From Betaproteobacteria bacterium HGW-Betaproteobacteria-8 (GTDB lineage Bacteria > Pseudomonadota > Gammaproteobacteria > Burkholderiales > Methylophilaceae): a stretch of DNA of 8,040 bases. The notes under the pieces are model-generated. The model made no database searches. It was not told the DNA's origin and saw only the letters and a list, made by a program, of their open reading frames with translations. The DNA is taken from positions 1 through 8,040 of the forward strand of contig PHCD01000079.1 of NCBI GenBank assembly GCA_002842135.1, in the 5' to 3' direction. Below, in pieces: positions 1 to 5,889 of this stretch. Every line of letters begins with the position of its first letter. The stretch's first letter is position 1. The translations under genes were made by a program, and so were the position numbers.

Positions 1-468
1 CTCTATCTGGCCGGCGACGGTGCCGTGCGCGATGCCAAGACCGGCTATTTCACCATCATGGGTCGTATCGACGACGTGCTCAATGTGTCCGGTCACCGCT
101 TGGGCACCATGGAAATCGAGTCGGCACTGGTGGCCAATCCCATAGTTGCGGAAGCTGCTGTCGTGGGCAAGCCGCACGACGTCAAGGGTGAAGCGATTGT
201 CGCTTATGTCGTATTGAAGGGTGCGCGGCCGGAAGGCGATGCGGCGAAGAAGATTGTGGCAGAATTGCGCGACTGGGTAGCCAAGGAAATCGGCCCCATC
301 GCCAAACCTGACGAAATCCGTTTTGGCGAGAATCTGCCGAAAACCCGTTCCGGCAAGATCATGCGGCGCTTGCTACGTTCGCTGGCCAAGGGCGAGGAGA
401 TTACCTCCGATATCTCGACACTCGACAATCCGGCCATTCTGGAACAGTTGAAACAGGCGGTGGCGTGA
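1..468 (+). CDS. acs: Acetyl-CoA synthetase, C-terminal part (5' end outside window)
   Basis: AMP-forming acetate:CoA ligase, which makes acetyl-CoA from acetate, ATP and CoA in the cytoplasm. The reading frame is open from base 1, so only the last 155 codons are present. Visible are the hinge motif [16 protein letters not shown] (from base 61) of the adenylate-forming superfamily, and the C-terminal swivel domain with the A10 motif [14 protein letters not shown]. The lysine in that motif (codon 355-357) is the family's catalytic residue for adenylation and the site of Pat-type acetylation control in Salmonella Acs. The tail, with DISTLDNP close to the Acs-typical DTSTLADP, favours Acs over propionyl-CoA synthetase PrpE. 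The stop TGA (466-468) overlaps the GTG start of the fumarase gene, pointing to one operon. Substrate preference cannot be confirmed because the pocket lies upstream of the window. Confidence 0.93.
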   Translation, partial: LYLAGDGAVRDAKTGYFTIMGRIDDVLNVSGHRLGTMEIESALVANPIVAEAAVVGKPHDVKGEAIVAYVVLKGARPEGDAAKKIVAELRDWVAKEIGPIAKPDEIRFGENLPKTRSGKIMRRLLRSLAKGEEITSDISTLDNPAILEQLKQAVA

Positions 469-1979
469 GCCTGATCAAAAGTGAGGACCTGATTGCGAGC
501 GTCGCTGACGCCTTGCAGTTCATGTCCTACTACCATCCGGTCGATTTCATTCAGGCCCTGGGTGCTGCCTATGACATGGAGCAGTCACCTGCCGCCAAGG
601 ACGCCATCGCGCAGATCCTGACCAATTCCCGCATGTGTGCCGAAGGCAAGCGGCCTATCTGCCAAGATACCGGTATTGTGGTCGTGTTCGTTGATGTCGG
701 TACCGGTGTGCAGTGGGAGCCGGGTGCCGATATCGAAGCCTTGATCAATGAAGGTGTGCGGCGTGCCTATGGGCTGGCAGAGAACCCGTTGCGAGCTTCG
801 ATAGTGGAAGACCCTGCAGGGCGTCGCAAAAACACTTTCGATAACACGCCGGCAGTGACCCATGTGCGCCTGGTGCCTGGTGACAAGGTTGTAGTGAAAC
901 TGGCAGCCAAGGGCGGCGGTTCCGAAAACAAGGCGCAACTTGGCATGCTTAATCCGTCCGACAGCATCGTTGACTGGGTGCTGGCGCAGGTCAGCGAGAT
1001 GGGTGCCGGCTGGTGTCCGCCCGGCGTGCTCGGCATCGGCATTGGTGGCACAGCGGAAAAGGCCGTGCTGCTGGCAAAAGAATCCTTGATGGATAGCATT
1101 GATATGCCGGCGCTTAAGGCGCGTGGCGCTTCAAACAGGCTTGAAGAGTTGCGCATCGAGATTTACGACAAGGTTAATGCACTGGGTATAGGTGCGCAGG
1201 GCCTGGGTGGCCTGACTACCGTGCTGGATGTGAAAATTCTCGATTACCCGACGCATGCCGCCTCATTGCCAGTGGCAGTCATACCCAATTGCGCGGCGAC
1301 ACGTCATGCGCATTTCACGTTGGATGGCAGTGGTGTGGCGACCCAAACACCACCCAGCCTCAGCGATTGGCCGCAGGTCACGTGGACACCAGATCCGCAA
1401 GCCAGGCATGTTGACCTGGATACGTTGACCGCCAGGGATATTGAGAGCTGGCAGCCTGGCGAAACGCTCTTGCTTAGTGGCAAGCTGCTTACCGGACGCG
1501 ATGCGGCGCACAAGCGCATCGCGGAACTGCTGGCGCAGGGTAAGGCACTGCCGGAGGGCGTCGATTTCAAGAATCGCTTTATCTATTACGTTGGGCCAGT
1601 TGACCCAATAGGTAACGAAGCGGTCGGCCCTGCTGGTCCGACCACGGCAACCAGGATGGATAAATTCACGGAAATCATGCTGGCAGAGACCGGCTTGCTC
1701 GGCATGATAGGCAAGGCCGAGCGTGGTGAGGCTGCGATAGAGTCCATACACCGTCATCATTCGGTTTACCTGATTGCTGTTGGCGGTGCCGCATACCTGG
1801 TTGCCAAGTCGATAAAATCAGCCCGTATAGTGGCTTTTGCCGACTTGGGTATGGAAGCGATTTACGAGTTTGAAGTGAAAGAGATGCCGGTCACCGTTGC
1901 GGTGGACGTCAACGGCAATTCGATTCACCAGACAGGGCCGGAGCAGTGGCGCGGGATCGCAATACAGGCGGCTTCTTGA
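465..1979 (+). CDS. fumA: Fumarate hydratase class I (iron-sulfur fumarase)
   Basis: Catalyses reversible hydration of fumarate to L-malate in the TCA cycle (cytoplasm). The 504 residues match the single-chain FumA/FumB type: N-terminal Fumerase domain (about 11-285) and C-terminal Fumerase_C domain (about 290-495). The three cysteines expected to bind the [4Fe-4S] cluster are present: C66 (ICQDTG), C184 (GWCPPG) and C276 (PNCAATRH). The C-terminal domain carries the conserved [14 protein letters not shown] stretch (388-401). The GTG start is chosen because [10 protein letters not shown] fits the family N-terminus and AGGCGG lies 4 nt upstream; the next in-frame ATG (522) would remove conserved residues. 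The start overlaps the acs stop as GTGA, so translational coupling is likely. This class is oxygen- and superoxide-labile, unlike the FumC type. A strong terminator follows 38 nt after the stop. Confidence 0.95.
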   Translation: MSLIKSEDLIASVADALQFMSYYHPVDFIQALGAAYDMEQSPAAKDAIAQILTNSRMCAEGKRPICQDTGIVVVFVDVGTGVQWEPGADIEALINEGVRRAYGLAENPLRASIVEDPAGRRKNTFDNTPAVTHVRLVPGDKVVVKLAAKGGGSENKAQLGMLNPSDSIVDWVLAQVSEMGAGWCPPGVLGIGIGGTAEKAVLLAKESLMDSIDMPALKARGASNRLEELRIEIYDKVNALGIGAQGLGGLTTVLDVKILDYPTHAASLPVAVIPNCAATRHAHFTLDGSGVATQTPPSLSDWPQVTWTPDPQARHVDLDTLTARDIESWQPGETLLLSGKLLTGRDAAHKRIAELLAQGKALPEGVDFKNRFIYYVGPVDPIGNEAVGPAGPTTATRMDKFTEIMLAETGLLGMIGKAERGEAAIESIHRHHSVYLIAVGGAAYLVAKSIKSARIVAFADLGMEAIYEFEVKEMPVTVAVDVNGNSIHQTGPEQWRGIAIQAAS

Positions 1980-2017
1980 TAAAGCGTTATTTTCCCCGAT
2001 TTGATTGAGCAAATATG

Positions 2018-2059
2018 GATAAATAAAAAGGCTGACAAATGTCAGCCTTTTTATTTATC
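2018..2059. terminator. Bidirectional rho-independent terminator between fumA and yqhA
   Basis: The arms 2018-2037 and 2040-2059 are perfectly complementary (20 bases each, 2-nt centre, so about 19 bp around a 4-nt loop). The GC core is GGCTGACA/TGTCAGCC, flanked by five A on the left and five T on the right. A U-tract is therefore present when read from either strand, which suits the two convergent genes it separates. Confidence 0.95.
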
Positions 2060-2071
2060 GCGAACTATTGC

Positions 2072-2602
2072 TTAGTGAGCTGTTGGTTCTGGATGTGCCA
2101 TCAACCGGTCGATATAGGCAATCGAGACGGCTGAGATCACGAATGCCATGTGGATGATGGTTTGCCACATGATGGTGTGTTGATCCAGGTTGTGGGCGTT
2201 GATGAAGGTCTTCAGCAGATGGATGGATGAAATGCCGATGATGGCGGTCGCCAGCTTGACCTTGAGCAGGTTGGCGTTGACGTGGGACAACCAGTCCGGT
2301 TCATCCGGGTGGCCGCTGAGGTTCAGGCGTGAAACAAAGGTTTCATAACCACCGACGATGACCATGATCAGCAGGTTGGAGATCATGACGACATCGATCA
2401 GGCCCAGCACAATCAGCATGATGTCGGCTTCGGCCAGATGTGGCACTTTTTCCACCAGGTGGGTCAGTTCGACCATGAAGTGGAATACATAAACGGCCTG
2501 CGCAACGATGAGGCCTAGATAGAGTGGCACTTGCAGCCAACGGCTACCGAAAAGGATAGCGCTCATTGGGCGCAAGCGAGGTGGAACGTTTTGTTCTTGC
2601 AT
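2072..2602 (-). CDS. yqhA: UPF0114/YqhA-family inner membrane protein (TIGR00645 type)
   Basis: Protein of 176 residues closely resembling E. coli YqhA, a conserved inner membrane protein of unknown biochemical role. Family hallmarks seen: SRWLQVPLYLGL near the N-terminus (20-31), AEADIMLIVLGLIDVVMISNLL (about 58-78), GGYETFVSRL (84-93), the SSIHLLKTF stretch (125-133) and the final YIDRL (163-167). Four hydrophobic segments are predicted by eye at about 24-46, 60-84, 115-132 and 147-165. The start is the ATG at 2602 rather than the more upstream 2668, because AGGAAA lies 4 nt before it and the resulting N-terminus matches family length. It is monocistronic: convergent to fumA behind the terminator at 2018-2059 and divergent from the DUF2914 gene. 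No function can be assigned from the sequence. Confidence 0.9.
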   Translation of the reverse strand: MQEQNVPPRLRPMSAILFGSRWLQVPLYLGLIVAQAVYVFHFMVELTHLVEKVPHLAEADIMLIVLGLIDVVMISNLLIMVIVGGYETFVSRLNLSGHPDEPDWLSHVNANLLKVKLATAIIGISSIHLLKTFINAHNLDQHTIMWQTIIHMAFVISAVSIAYIDRLMAHPEPTAH

Positions 2603-2744
2603 AATATTTCCTGAAAAACGGGGTCGAAAAATGACAGCCGCAAATGATAACAAAAGTGGCTGGCACAAATATGATTATTTATACAGCGATTAGGATAGCT
2701 TCAGCAGGTTTTTGTTCCTGCGATCCAGTTACAATGCATGTCCT
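2603..2744. promoter_or_regulatory. Divergent intergenic region between yqhA and the DUF2914 gene
   Basis: This AT-rich 142-base gap must hold the promoters of both divergent genes. It contains the ribosome binding site of yqhA (AGGAAA, minus strand, 2607-2612), a small inverted repeat GCAGG/CCTGC (2704-2708 and 2717-2721, 8-nt loop) and a -10-like TACAAT (2730-2735) just before the DUF2914 start. No pair of -35 and -10 boxes with good spacing stands out on either strand, so exact promoter positions are not called. Confidence 0.45.
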
Positions 2745-3779
2745 ATGCAAAATGCCTTGTTAAGCCTGCGTACATTTTTGCCGGTGATCGCCTTTTTTGG
2801 CGGATTCATCTGGGACACGCTTACTATCGGGCGCCATGTCGGCGTCTGGGACCTGTTCATTCTGGCCGGTTATCTTGCCTGTGCTGCGGCCATGCTCTGG
2901 TGGTTGGGCTATCGCCATAGTCTGCAGCTGGAACCCTCAAAACTGGAACGGATCCCTTATCTGGCCTTGCAGTTTCTGTTTGGCGGGCTGTTCAGCGCGC
3001 TGTTCATTTTCTATATCAAGAGCGCCAGCCATGTACTGGCCTTGTTATGGACACTGGGCCTGGCTGTGCTGCTTGTGGCCAACGAATTCATTGAAGACAA
3101 ATACCGGCGCTTTACGCTGACATGGACCATTTTCGGCCTGTGCGCGATTCTGCTGTTCAACTTTCTGTTGCCCTTTATCATGGGTAGCATACATTTCATC
3201 TGGTTTTATCTCAGCACACTTGCCGGTGCGTTGCTGGTCTATGGCTTGCGTCAGCTCACGCCCGGTCGCCCCGGCCGCATCGGCCCGGTCTGGCTGATTG
3301 CTGCGATCCTGGCGCTGGCCTATCCACTCGACATCATTCCGCCAGTACCGCTGGTGAAGCGGGATATCCAGGTGGGCCTGGAATTGAAGAGAAGTGCGGG
3401 CGAATACCAGTTGCTGGTCGACAAGACAACGCCATTGAATTTCTGGCGTGTGCTGCAGAATGAAATTCATCTTGCTGCAGGAGAAAGACTTTACTGCGTG
3501 TCTTCAGTGTTTGCGCCACGTGGCCTGAGTACAAGGCTGTACCACCATTGGCAGTATTACGACCGGCAGCAGGGCTGGGTCAGTACCGAGCGTATCGGTT
3601 TTGACCTGGAAGGTGGCCGTGATGGCGGTTTTCGTGGTTATACCTATAAACAGAACGTTTCGGCGGGAGAGTGGCGGGTGAAAATAGAGACCGAATACGG
3701 CCGGACCGTAGCGGTACACAAGTTTGTCGTCATCGCTGGCGAGCCGGATGTGGCGCGGGAGTTTATAGACATTCTCTAA
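2745..3779 (+). CDS. Polytopic membrane protein with C-terminal DUF2914 domain
   Basis: Protein of 344 residues with an N-terminal membrane part and a soluble C-terminal part. Hydrophobic segments are visible at about 8-28, 35-54, 75-91, 95-113, 123-147, 150-168 and 181-200. The C-terminal region (about 250-330) has the features I associate with DUF2914: an HHWQYYD stretch (267-273), GFRGYTYKQ (295-303), then SAGEWRVKIETEYGR (306-320), an immunoglobulin-like beta fold in relatives. The function of the family is not established. The ATG at 2745 is preferred over the in-frame TTG at 2712, which lies inside a small inverted repeat. Neither start has a convincing ribosome binding site, so the N-terminus is uncertain by about 11 residues. 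The gene is divergent from yqhA and converges on rlmJ with only 21 nt between the stops. Confidence 0.8.
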   Translation: MQNALLSLRTFLPVIAFFGGFIWDTLTIGRHVGVWDLFILAGYLACAAAMLWWLGYRHSLQLEPSKLERIPYLALQFLFGGLFSALFIFYIKSASHVLALLWTLGLAVLLVANEFIEDKYRRFTLTWTIFGLCAILLFNFLLPFIMGSIHFIWFYLSTLAGALLVYGLRQLTPGRPGRIGPVWLIAAILALAYPLDIIPPVPLVKRDIQVGLELKRSAGEYQLLVDKTTPLNFWRVLQNEIHLAAGERLYCVSSVFAPRGLSTRLYHHWQYYDRQQGWVSTERIGFDLEGGRDGGFRGYTYKQNVSAGEWRVKIETEYGRTVAVHKFVVIAGEPDVAREFIDIL

Positions 3780-3800
3780 GTGGCAGGCCCATCGGACGAC

Positions 3801-4661
3801 TTAAGTTATCTGCGACTCCAGAACATAGTCGGCACCTTCATCCAGGCCGAGTTTCTCCAGCAGGACGGGCATGGTTTCGGTCAATAGCTGGGGCAGGGTG
3901 TACGGCGGATTGACAATGAAAAGCCCGCTACCATGCATGCCGAAGCCATCGATAGAAGGCGTTTGCACCGTCAGGCTGACATGCAGCCAGCTTTTTAGTG
4001 GCAGTTTTTTGAGCTTGTCCACCATCTGCTGCGGTTCCGGTCTTTGCAGCAAGGGATACCAGATGATGTAGGTGCCGGTGGCGAAGCGTGTCAGGCAGTC
4101 CTTCAGCATTTCGACGACGCGCTGGTAATCTTTCTTCTCTTCATAAGGCGGGTCAATCAGCACCACTGCGCGGCGCGACGGTGGCGGCAGTAAGGCCTTG
4201 ATTCCGGCGAATCCGTCTTGTGCCTCGGTTATCACCCTGCGGTTATTCGGCCCCAAACCCAACGCCTTGAATGACTGGTTCAGCAACTTGTAGTCGTTGG
4301 GATGCAGTTCAAACAGGCGCAAACGGTCATCTGCCCGCATCGCGCTGAAAGCCAGTACCGGCGATCCCGGGTAGTGCCTGAGTGCATGGTCGGGGTTGAA
4401 GCCGCGGACGAGCTCAATATAGTCAGCAATGGCCTGCGGCAAACCCTGGATATCCCAAAGCTGGCCAATACCGCCGGCGAATTCAGCATTTTGCGTGGCA
4501 TAGCCTTTATCCAGCGCATAGCTGCCGGCGCCGGCATGGGTATCGATATACCAGAAGGGTTTGTCTTTCTGTGCGGCGTGTTTCAGTACCTGCAACAGAA
4601 CGAGATGTTTCAGCACGTCGGCATGATTGCCGGCGTGAAAGGCGTGACGATAACTAAGCAT
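3801..4661 (-). CDS. rlmJ: 23S rRNA (adenine(2030)-N6)-methyltransferase RlmJ
   Basis: S-adenosylmethionine-dependent enzyme that methylates N6 of A2030 in 23S rRNA. At 286 residues it is close to E. coli RlmJ (280). Visible signatures: the family N-terminus MLSYRHAFHAGNHADVLKH (1-19), the SAM-binding motif DTHAGAGSY (40-48), an ELHPNDY acidic-loop region (118-124) and the catalytic motif IV DPPY (170-173). NPPY near the C-terminus (251-254) corresponds to NPPW of E. coli RlmJ and is a family feature, not a second active site. The start matches the family N-terminus exactly, yet no Shine-Dalgarno sequence precedes it. It lies 62 nt downstream of sodC on the same strand, with no terminator in the gap, so readthrough from sodC is possible in addition to a promoter of its own. 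Confidence 0.95.
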   Translation of the reverse strand: MLSYRHAFHAGNHADVLKHLVLLQVLKHAAQKDKPFWYIDTHAGAGSYALDKGYATQNAEFAGGIGQLWDIQGLPQAIADYIELVRGFNPDHALRHYPGSPVLAFSAMRADDRLRLFELHPNDYKLLNQSFKALGLGPNNRRVITEAQDGFAGIKALLPPPSRRAVVLIDPPYEEKKDYQRVVEMLKDCLTRFATGTYIIWYPLLQRPEPQQMVDKLKKLPLKSWLHVSLTVQTPSIDGFGMHGSGLFIVNPPYTLPQLLTETMPVLLEKLGLDEGADYVLESQIT

Positions 4662-4703
4662 GCAATATTTTGGGTTCTAGAGTTTCTGGGTTCTTGTTGT
4701 AAA
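4662..4703 (-). promoter_or_regulatory. Candidate rlmJ promoter with very short leader
   Basis: On the minus strand, TTTACA (4703-4698) matches the -35 consensus at 5 of 6 positions and is followed after 18 nt by TAGAAC (4679-4674, 4 of 6 for -10). Transcription would begin about 6 nt before the rlmJ ATG, consistent with the missing ribosome binding site. An 8-base direct repeat AGAACCCA (minus strand, 4694-4687 and 4678-4671) overlaps the spacer and the -10. Prediction by eye only. Confidence 0.35.
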
Positions 4704-4723
4704 GGATCTGATGGTGAGCGGCT

Positions 4724-5245
4724 TTATTCGATGATGCCGCAAGCAATGCGCGCACCGCCGCCACCCAGCGGCTTCGGGTCGTCGCTGTAATTGTCGCTGC
4801 CGGCATGGATGATGATGGCGCGGTCAATGACATTGGCAACCTTAAGTTTTGGGGCAACTACAGATTGAGTGGCTGTGCCGTCGTCAGCAACGACCAGCGC
4901 CGGCAAATCGCCCGAGTGTCCGGCCCCAGCCGGCCCTTCATGCTTGCCACTGTGTGCCGGGTCGTAATGGCCGCCTGCACCCAGGCCGGCGACTTTTTTG
5001 CCATCCTTTTCCAGCGTGGCGCAGCTCGGGTTCTGGTGAATATGAAAACCGCGTTCACCCGGTGACAGTTCTGCCAAGTCGGGCGTGATGAGCAGCCCTT
5101 GTGCGCTGTCAGCCAGTTTGATAATGCCAATGATCTTGCCAACGCCTGCTTCACTGATGGCGCGCATGGCAACCACTTTTTCGGCAGCAATTGCAGGCAG
5201 GCTGCCAAACAGGAGTATTACGATGAGTAGACGGCTTAATTTCAT
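4724..5245 (-). CDS. sodC: Periplasmic Cu/Zn superoxide dismutase
   Basis: Dismutates superoxide to oxygen and hydrogen peroxide in the periplasm. The 173-residue protein starts with a Sec signal peptide (KLSRLL, hydrophobic core, likely cleavage after PAIAA at 17-21). All metal ligands of bacterial SodC are in place: Cu ligands H68 and H70 (GFHIH), bridging H93 (GGHYDP), Zn ligands H102, H110 and D113 (KHEGP, GHSGDLPAL) and Cu ligand H147 (IIIHAGSDNYSD). C75 and C169 form the expected disulfide, and R166 corresponds to the substrate-guiding arginine. The start is supported by AAGGA 7 nt upstream. The gene is divergent from the EF-hand gene and upstream of rlmJ. A TATAAA box on the minus strand (5271-5266) could be its -10, but no good -35 lies at the right distance. 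Confidence 0.96.
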   Translation of the reverse strand: MKLSRLLIVILLFGSLPAIAAEKVVAMRAISEAGVGKIIGIIKLADSAQGLLITPDLAELSPGERGFHIHQNPSCATLEKDGKKVAGLGAGGHYDPAHSGKHEGPAGAGHSGDLPALVVADDGTATQSVVAPKLKVANVIDRAIIIHAGSDNYSDDPKPLGGGGARIACGIIE

Positions 5246-5405
5246 GATGGGATCCTTGCATTGAGTTTATACAGGCTTTCTGACAACTATTTCGCCATTG
5301 TATTCCATCAGGGTGAATTGCATCGTCAATTGAGTCGTCAACCAATGCAAATCGCTGACGTTAGTCCCAGGGTAATACCTTTATATGAGATGGAAGGAAA
5401 CTAAC
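5246..5405. promoter_or_regulatory. Divergent intergenic region between sodC and the EF-hand gene
   Basis: A 160-base gap carrying the control regions of both genes. Seen: sodC ribosome binding site (AAGGA on the minus strand, 5257-5253), a minus-strand TATAAA (5271-5266), a direct repeat TCGTCAA (5323-5329 and 5335-5341, 12-nt period), TTGCAT at 5256-5261 and 5318-5323 with its inverse ATGCAA at 5345-5350, and the strong GGAAGGAAA ribosome binding site of the EF-hand gene (5392-5400). No clear sigma-70 promoter for the plus strand was found. Confidence 0.45.
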
Positions 5406-5750
5406 ATGACGTTGACCAAAATTCTTGGCATTACCGCAGCAGTTGCTGCATTGGGCTTGAGCAATGTATACGCTGAAGATGCAGTAAAAACGACCGAAGC
5501 CCAGAAAGCTCAAACTCAGGAAACCGGGCGTGGCTGGAAATCTGACATCAATCAGGACGGCAAGATCAGTTACGAGGAATTTCGTGCAACAGGCGAGCAG
5601 CGTATGGAAACCCATTTCAAACGCATGGATGCCAACGGCGATGGTTTCATCGACCAGTCTGAAAAACAGGCGATGCGTGAAAAGTGGGGCGCCAAACACA
5701 AAGTCAGGGGCGAGCGTTGCCACAAGCCGGATGACGTTAAAGCTTACTAA
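5406..5750 (+). CDS. Small secreted EF-hand calcium-binding protein
   Basis: A 114-residue protein with an N-terminal signal peptide (hydrophobic 5-20, likely cleavage after NVYA at 20-23), then a polar linker and two canonical EF-hand loops: DINQDGKISYEE (47-58) and DANGDGFIDQSE (75-86). Each has D1, N3, D5, G6, I8 and E12 in the calcium-binding positions. The pair suggests a periplasmic Ca2+ sensor or buffer; the physiological role is unknown. The ATG at 5406 is chosen because GGAAGGAAA ends 5 nt upstream and it opens directly into the signal peptide; the in-frame ATG at 5385 has no such site. A single cysteine (C105) lies near the C-terminus, so no internal disulfide is possible. The gene stands alone, divergent from sodC and closed by a terminator. 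Confidence 0.9.
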   Translation: MTLTKILGITAAVAALGLSNVYAEDAVKTTEAQKAQTQETGRGWKSDINQDGKISYEEFRATGEQRMETHFKRMDANGDGFIDQSEKQAMREKWGAKHKVRGERCHKPDDVKAY

Positions 5751-5775
5751 GAACTGAAGGTTCATTCACTCCGAC

Positions 5776-5804
5776 AGGCACCTGGAATCAGGTGCCTTTT
5801 TATT
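5776..5804 (+). terminator. Rho-independent terminator after the EF-hand gene
   Basis: Stem AGGCACCTG (5776-5784) pairs perfectly with CAGGTGCCT (5789-5797) around a GAAT loop, followed by a T-run from 5797 to 5801 and then ATT. It lies 25 nt after the EF-hand stop codon and isolates that gene from the CDF transporter downstream. Confidence 0.92.
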
Positions 5805-5829
5805 GCCCGCTTTGAATGCCTGGCATTTT

Positions 5830-5889
5830 TTAACAATTATTTCTGTCTCGCATTGGATAGTCCCCCTAGGACTGCTAGCATTATGGTCT
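5830..5889 (+). promoter_or_regulatory. Candidate promoter/operator of the CDF transporter operon
   Basis: A promoter is expected here, since a terminator lies just upstream and a four-gene cluster follows. One reading is TTGGAT (5853-5858), a long 20-nt spacer and CATTAT (5879-5884). The spacer contains an imperfect dyad centred on CCTAGG (5865-5870) with TAG (5858-5860) and CTA (5875-5877) flanks. Long spacers with a central dyad are typical of promoters under MerR-family metal sensors such as ZntR. An alternative -35 is TTAACA (5830-5835). Hexamer matches are only moderate, so the call is tentative. Confidence 0.3.

Noticed and set aside
1263..1760. 165-codon open frame on the minus strand inside fumA
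   Set aside because: Lies opposite a well-conserved fumarase region, has no recognisable domain and looks like a shadow frame of a GC-rich gene.
2660..2680. TGGCAC resembling the -24 half of a sigma-54 promoter upstream of the DUF2914 gene
   Set aside because: At the required distance the -12 half reads TGATT and lacks the invariant GC, so a sigma-54 promoter is not supported.
3909..3920. NPPY motif in RlmJ as a possible second methyltransferase active site
   Set aside because: E. coli RlmJ has NPPW at the same place, so it is a conserved family feature; DPPY at 170-173 is the catalytic motif.
4302..4790. 162-codon open frame on the plus strand across rlmJ and the sodC end
   Set aside because: Antisense to two clearly conserved genes, with no family features of its own.
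5385..5405. Upstream ATG for the EF-hand protein
   Set aside because: It would put charged residues before the signal peptide, and the strong GGAAGGAAA site serves the ATG at 5406.
5803..5889. 29-residue hydrophobic N-terminal extension of the CDF protein from a TTG codon
   Set aside because: The TTG lies within the tail of the terminator 5776-5804 and has no ribosome binding site; CDF proteins of this type commonly begin with the His-rich stretch found at 5890.
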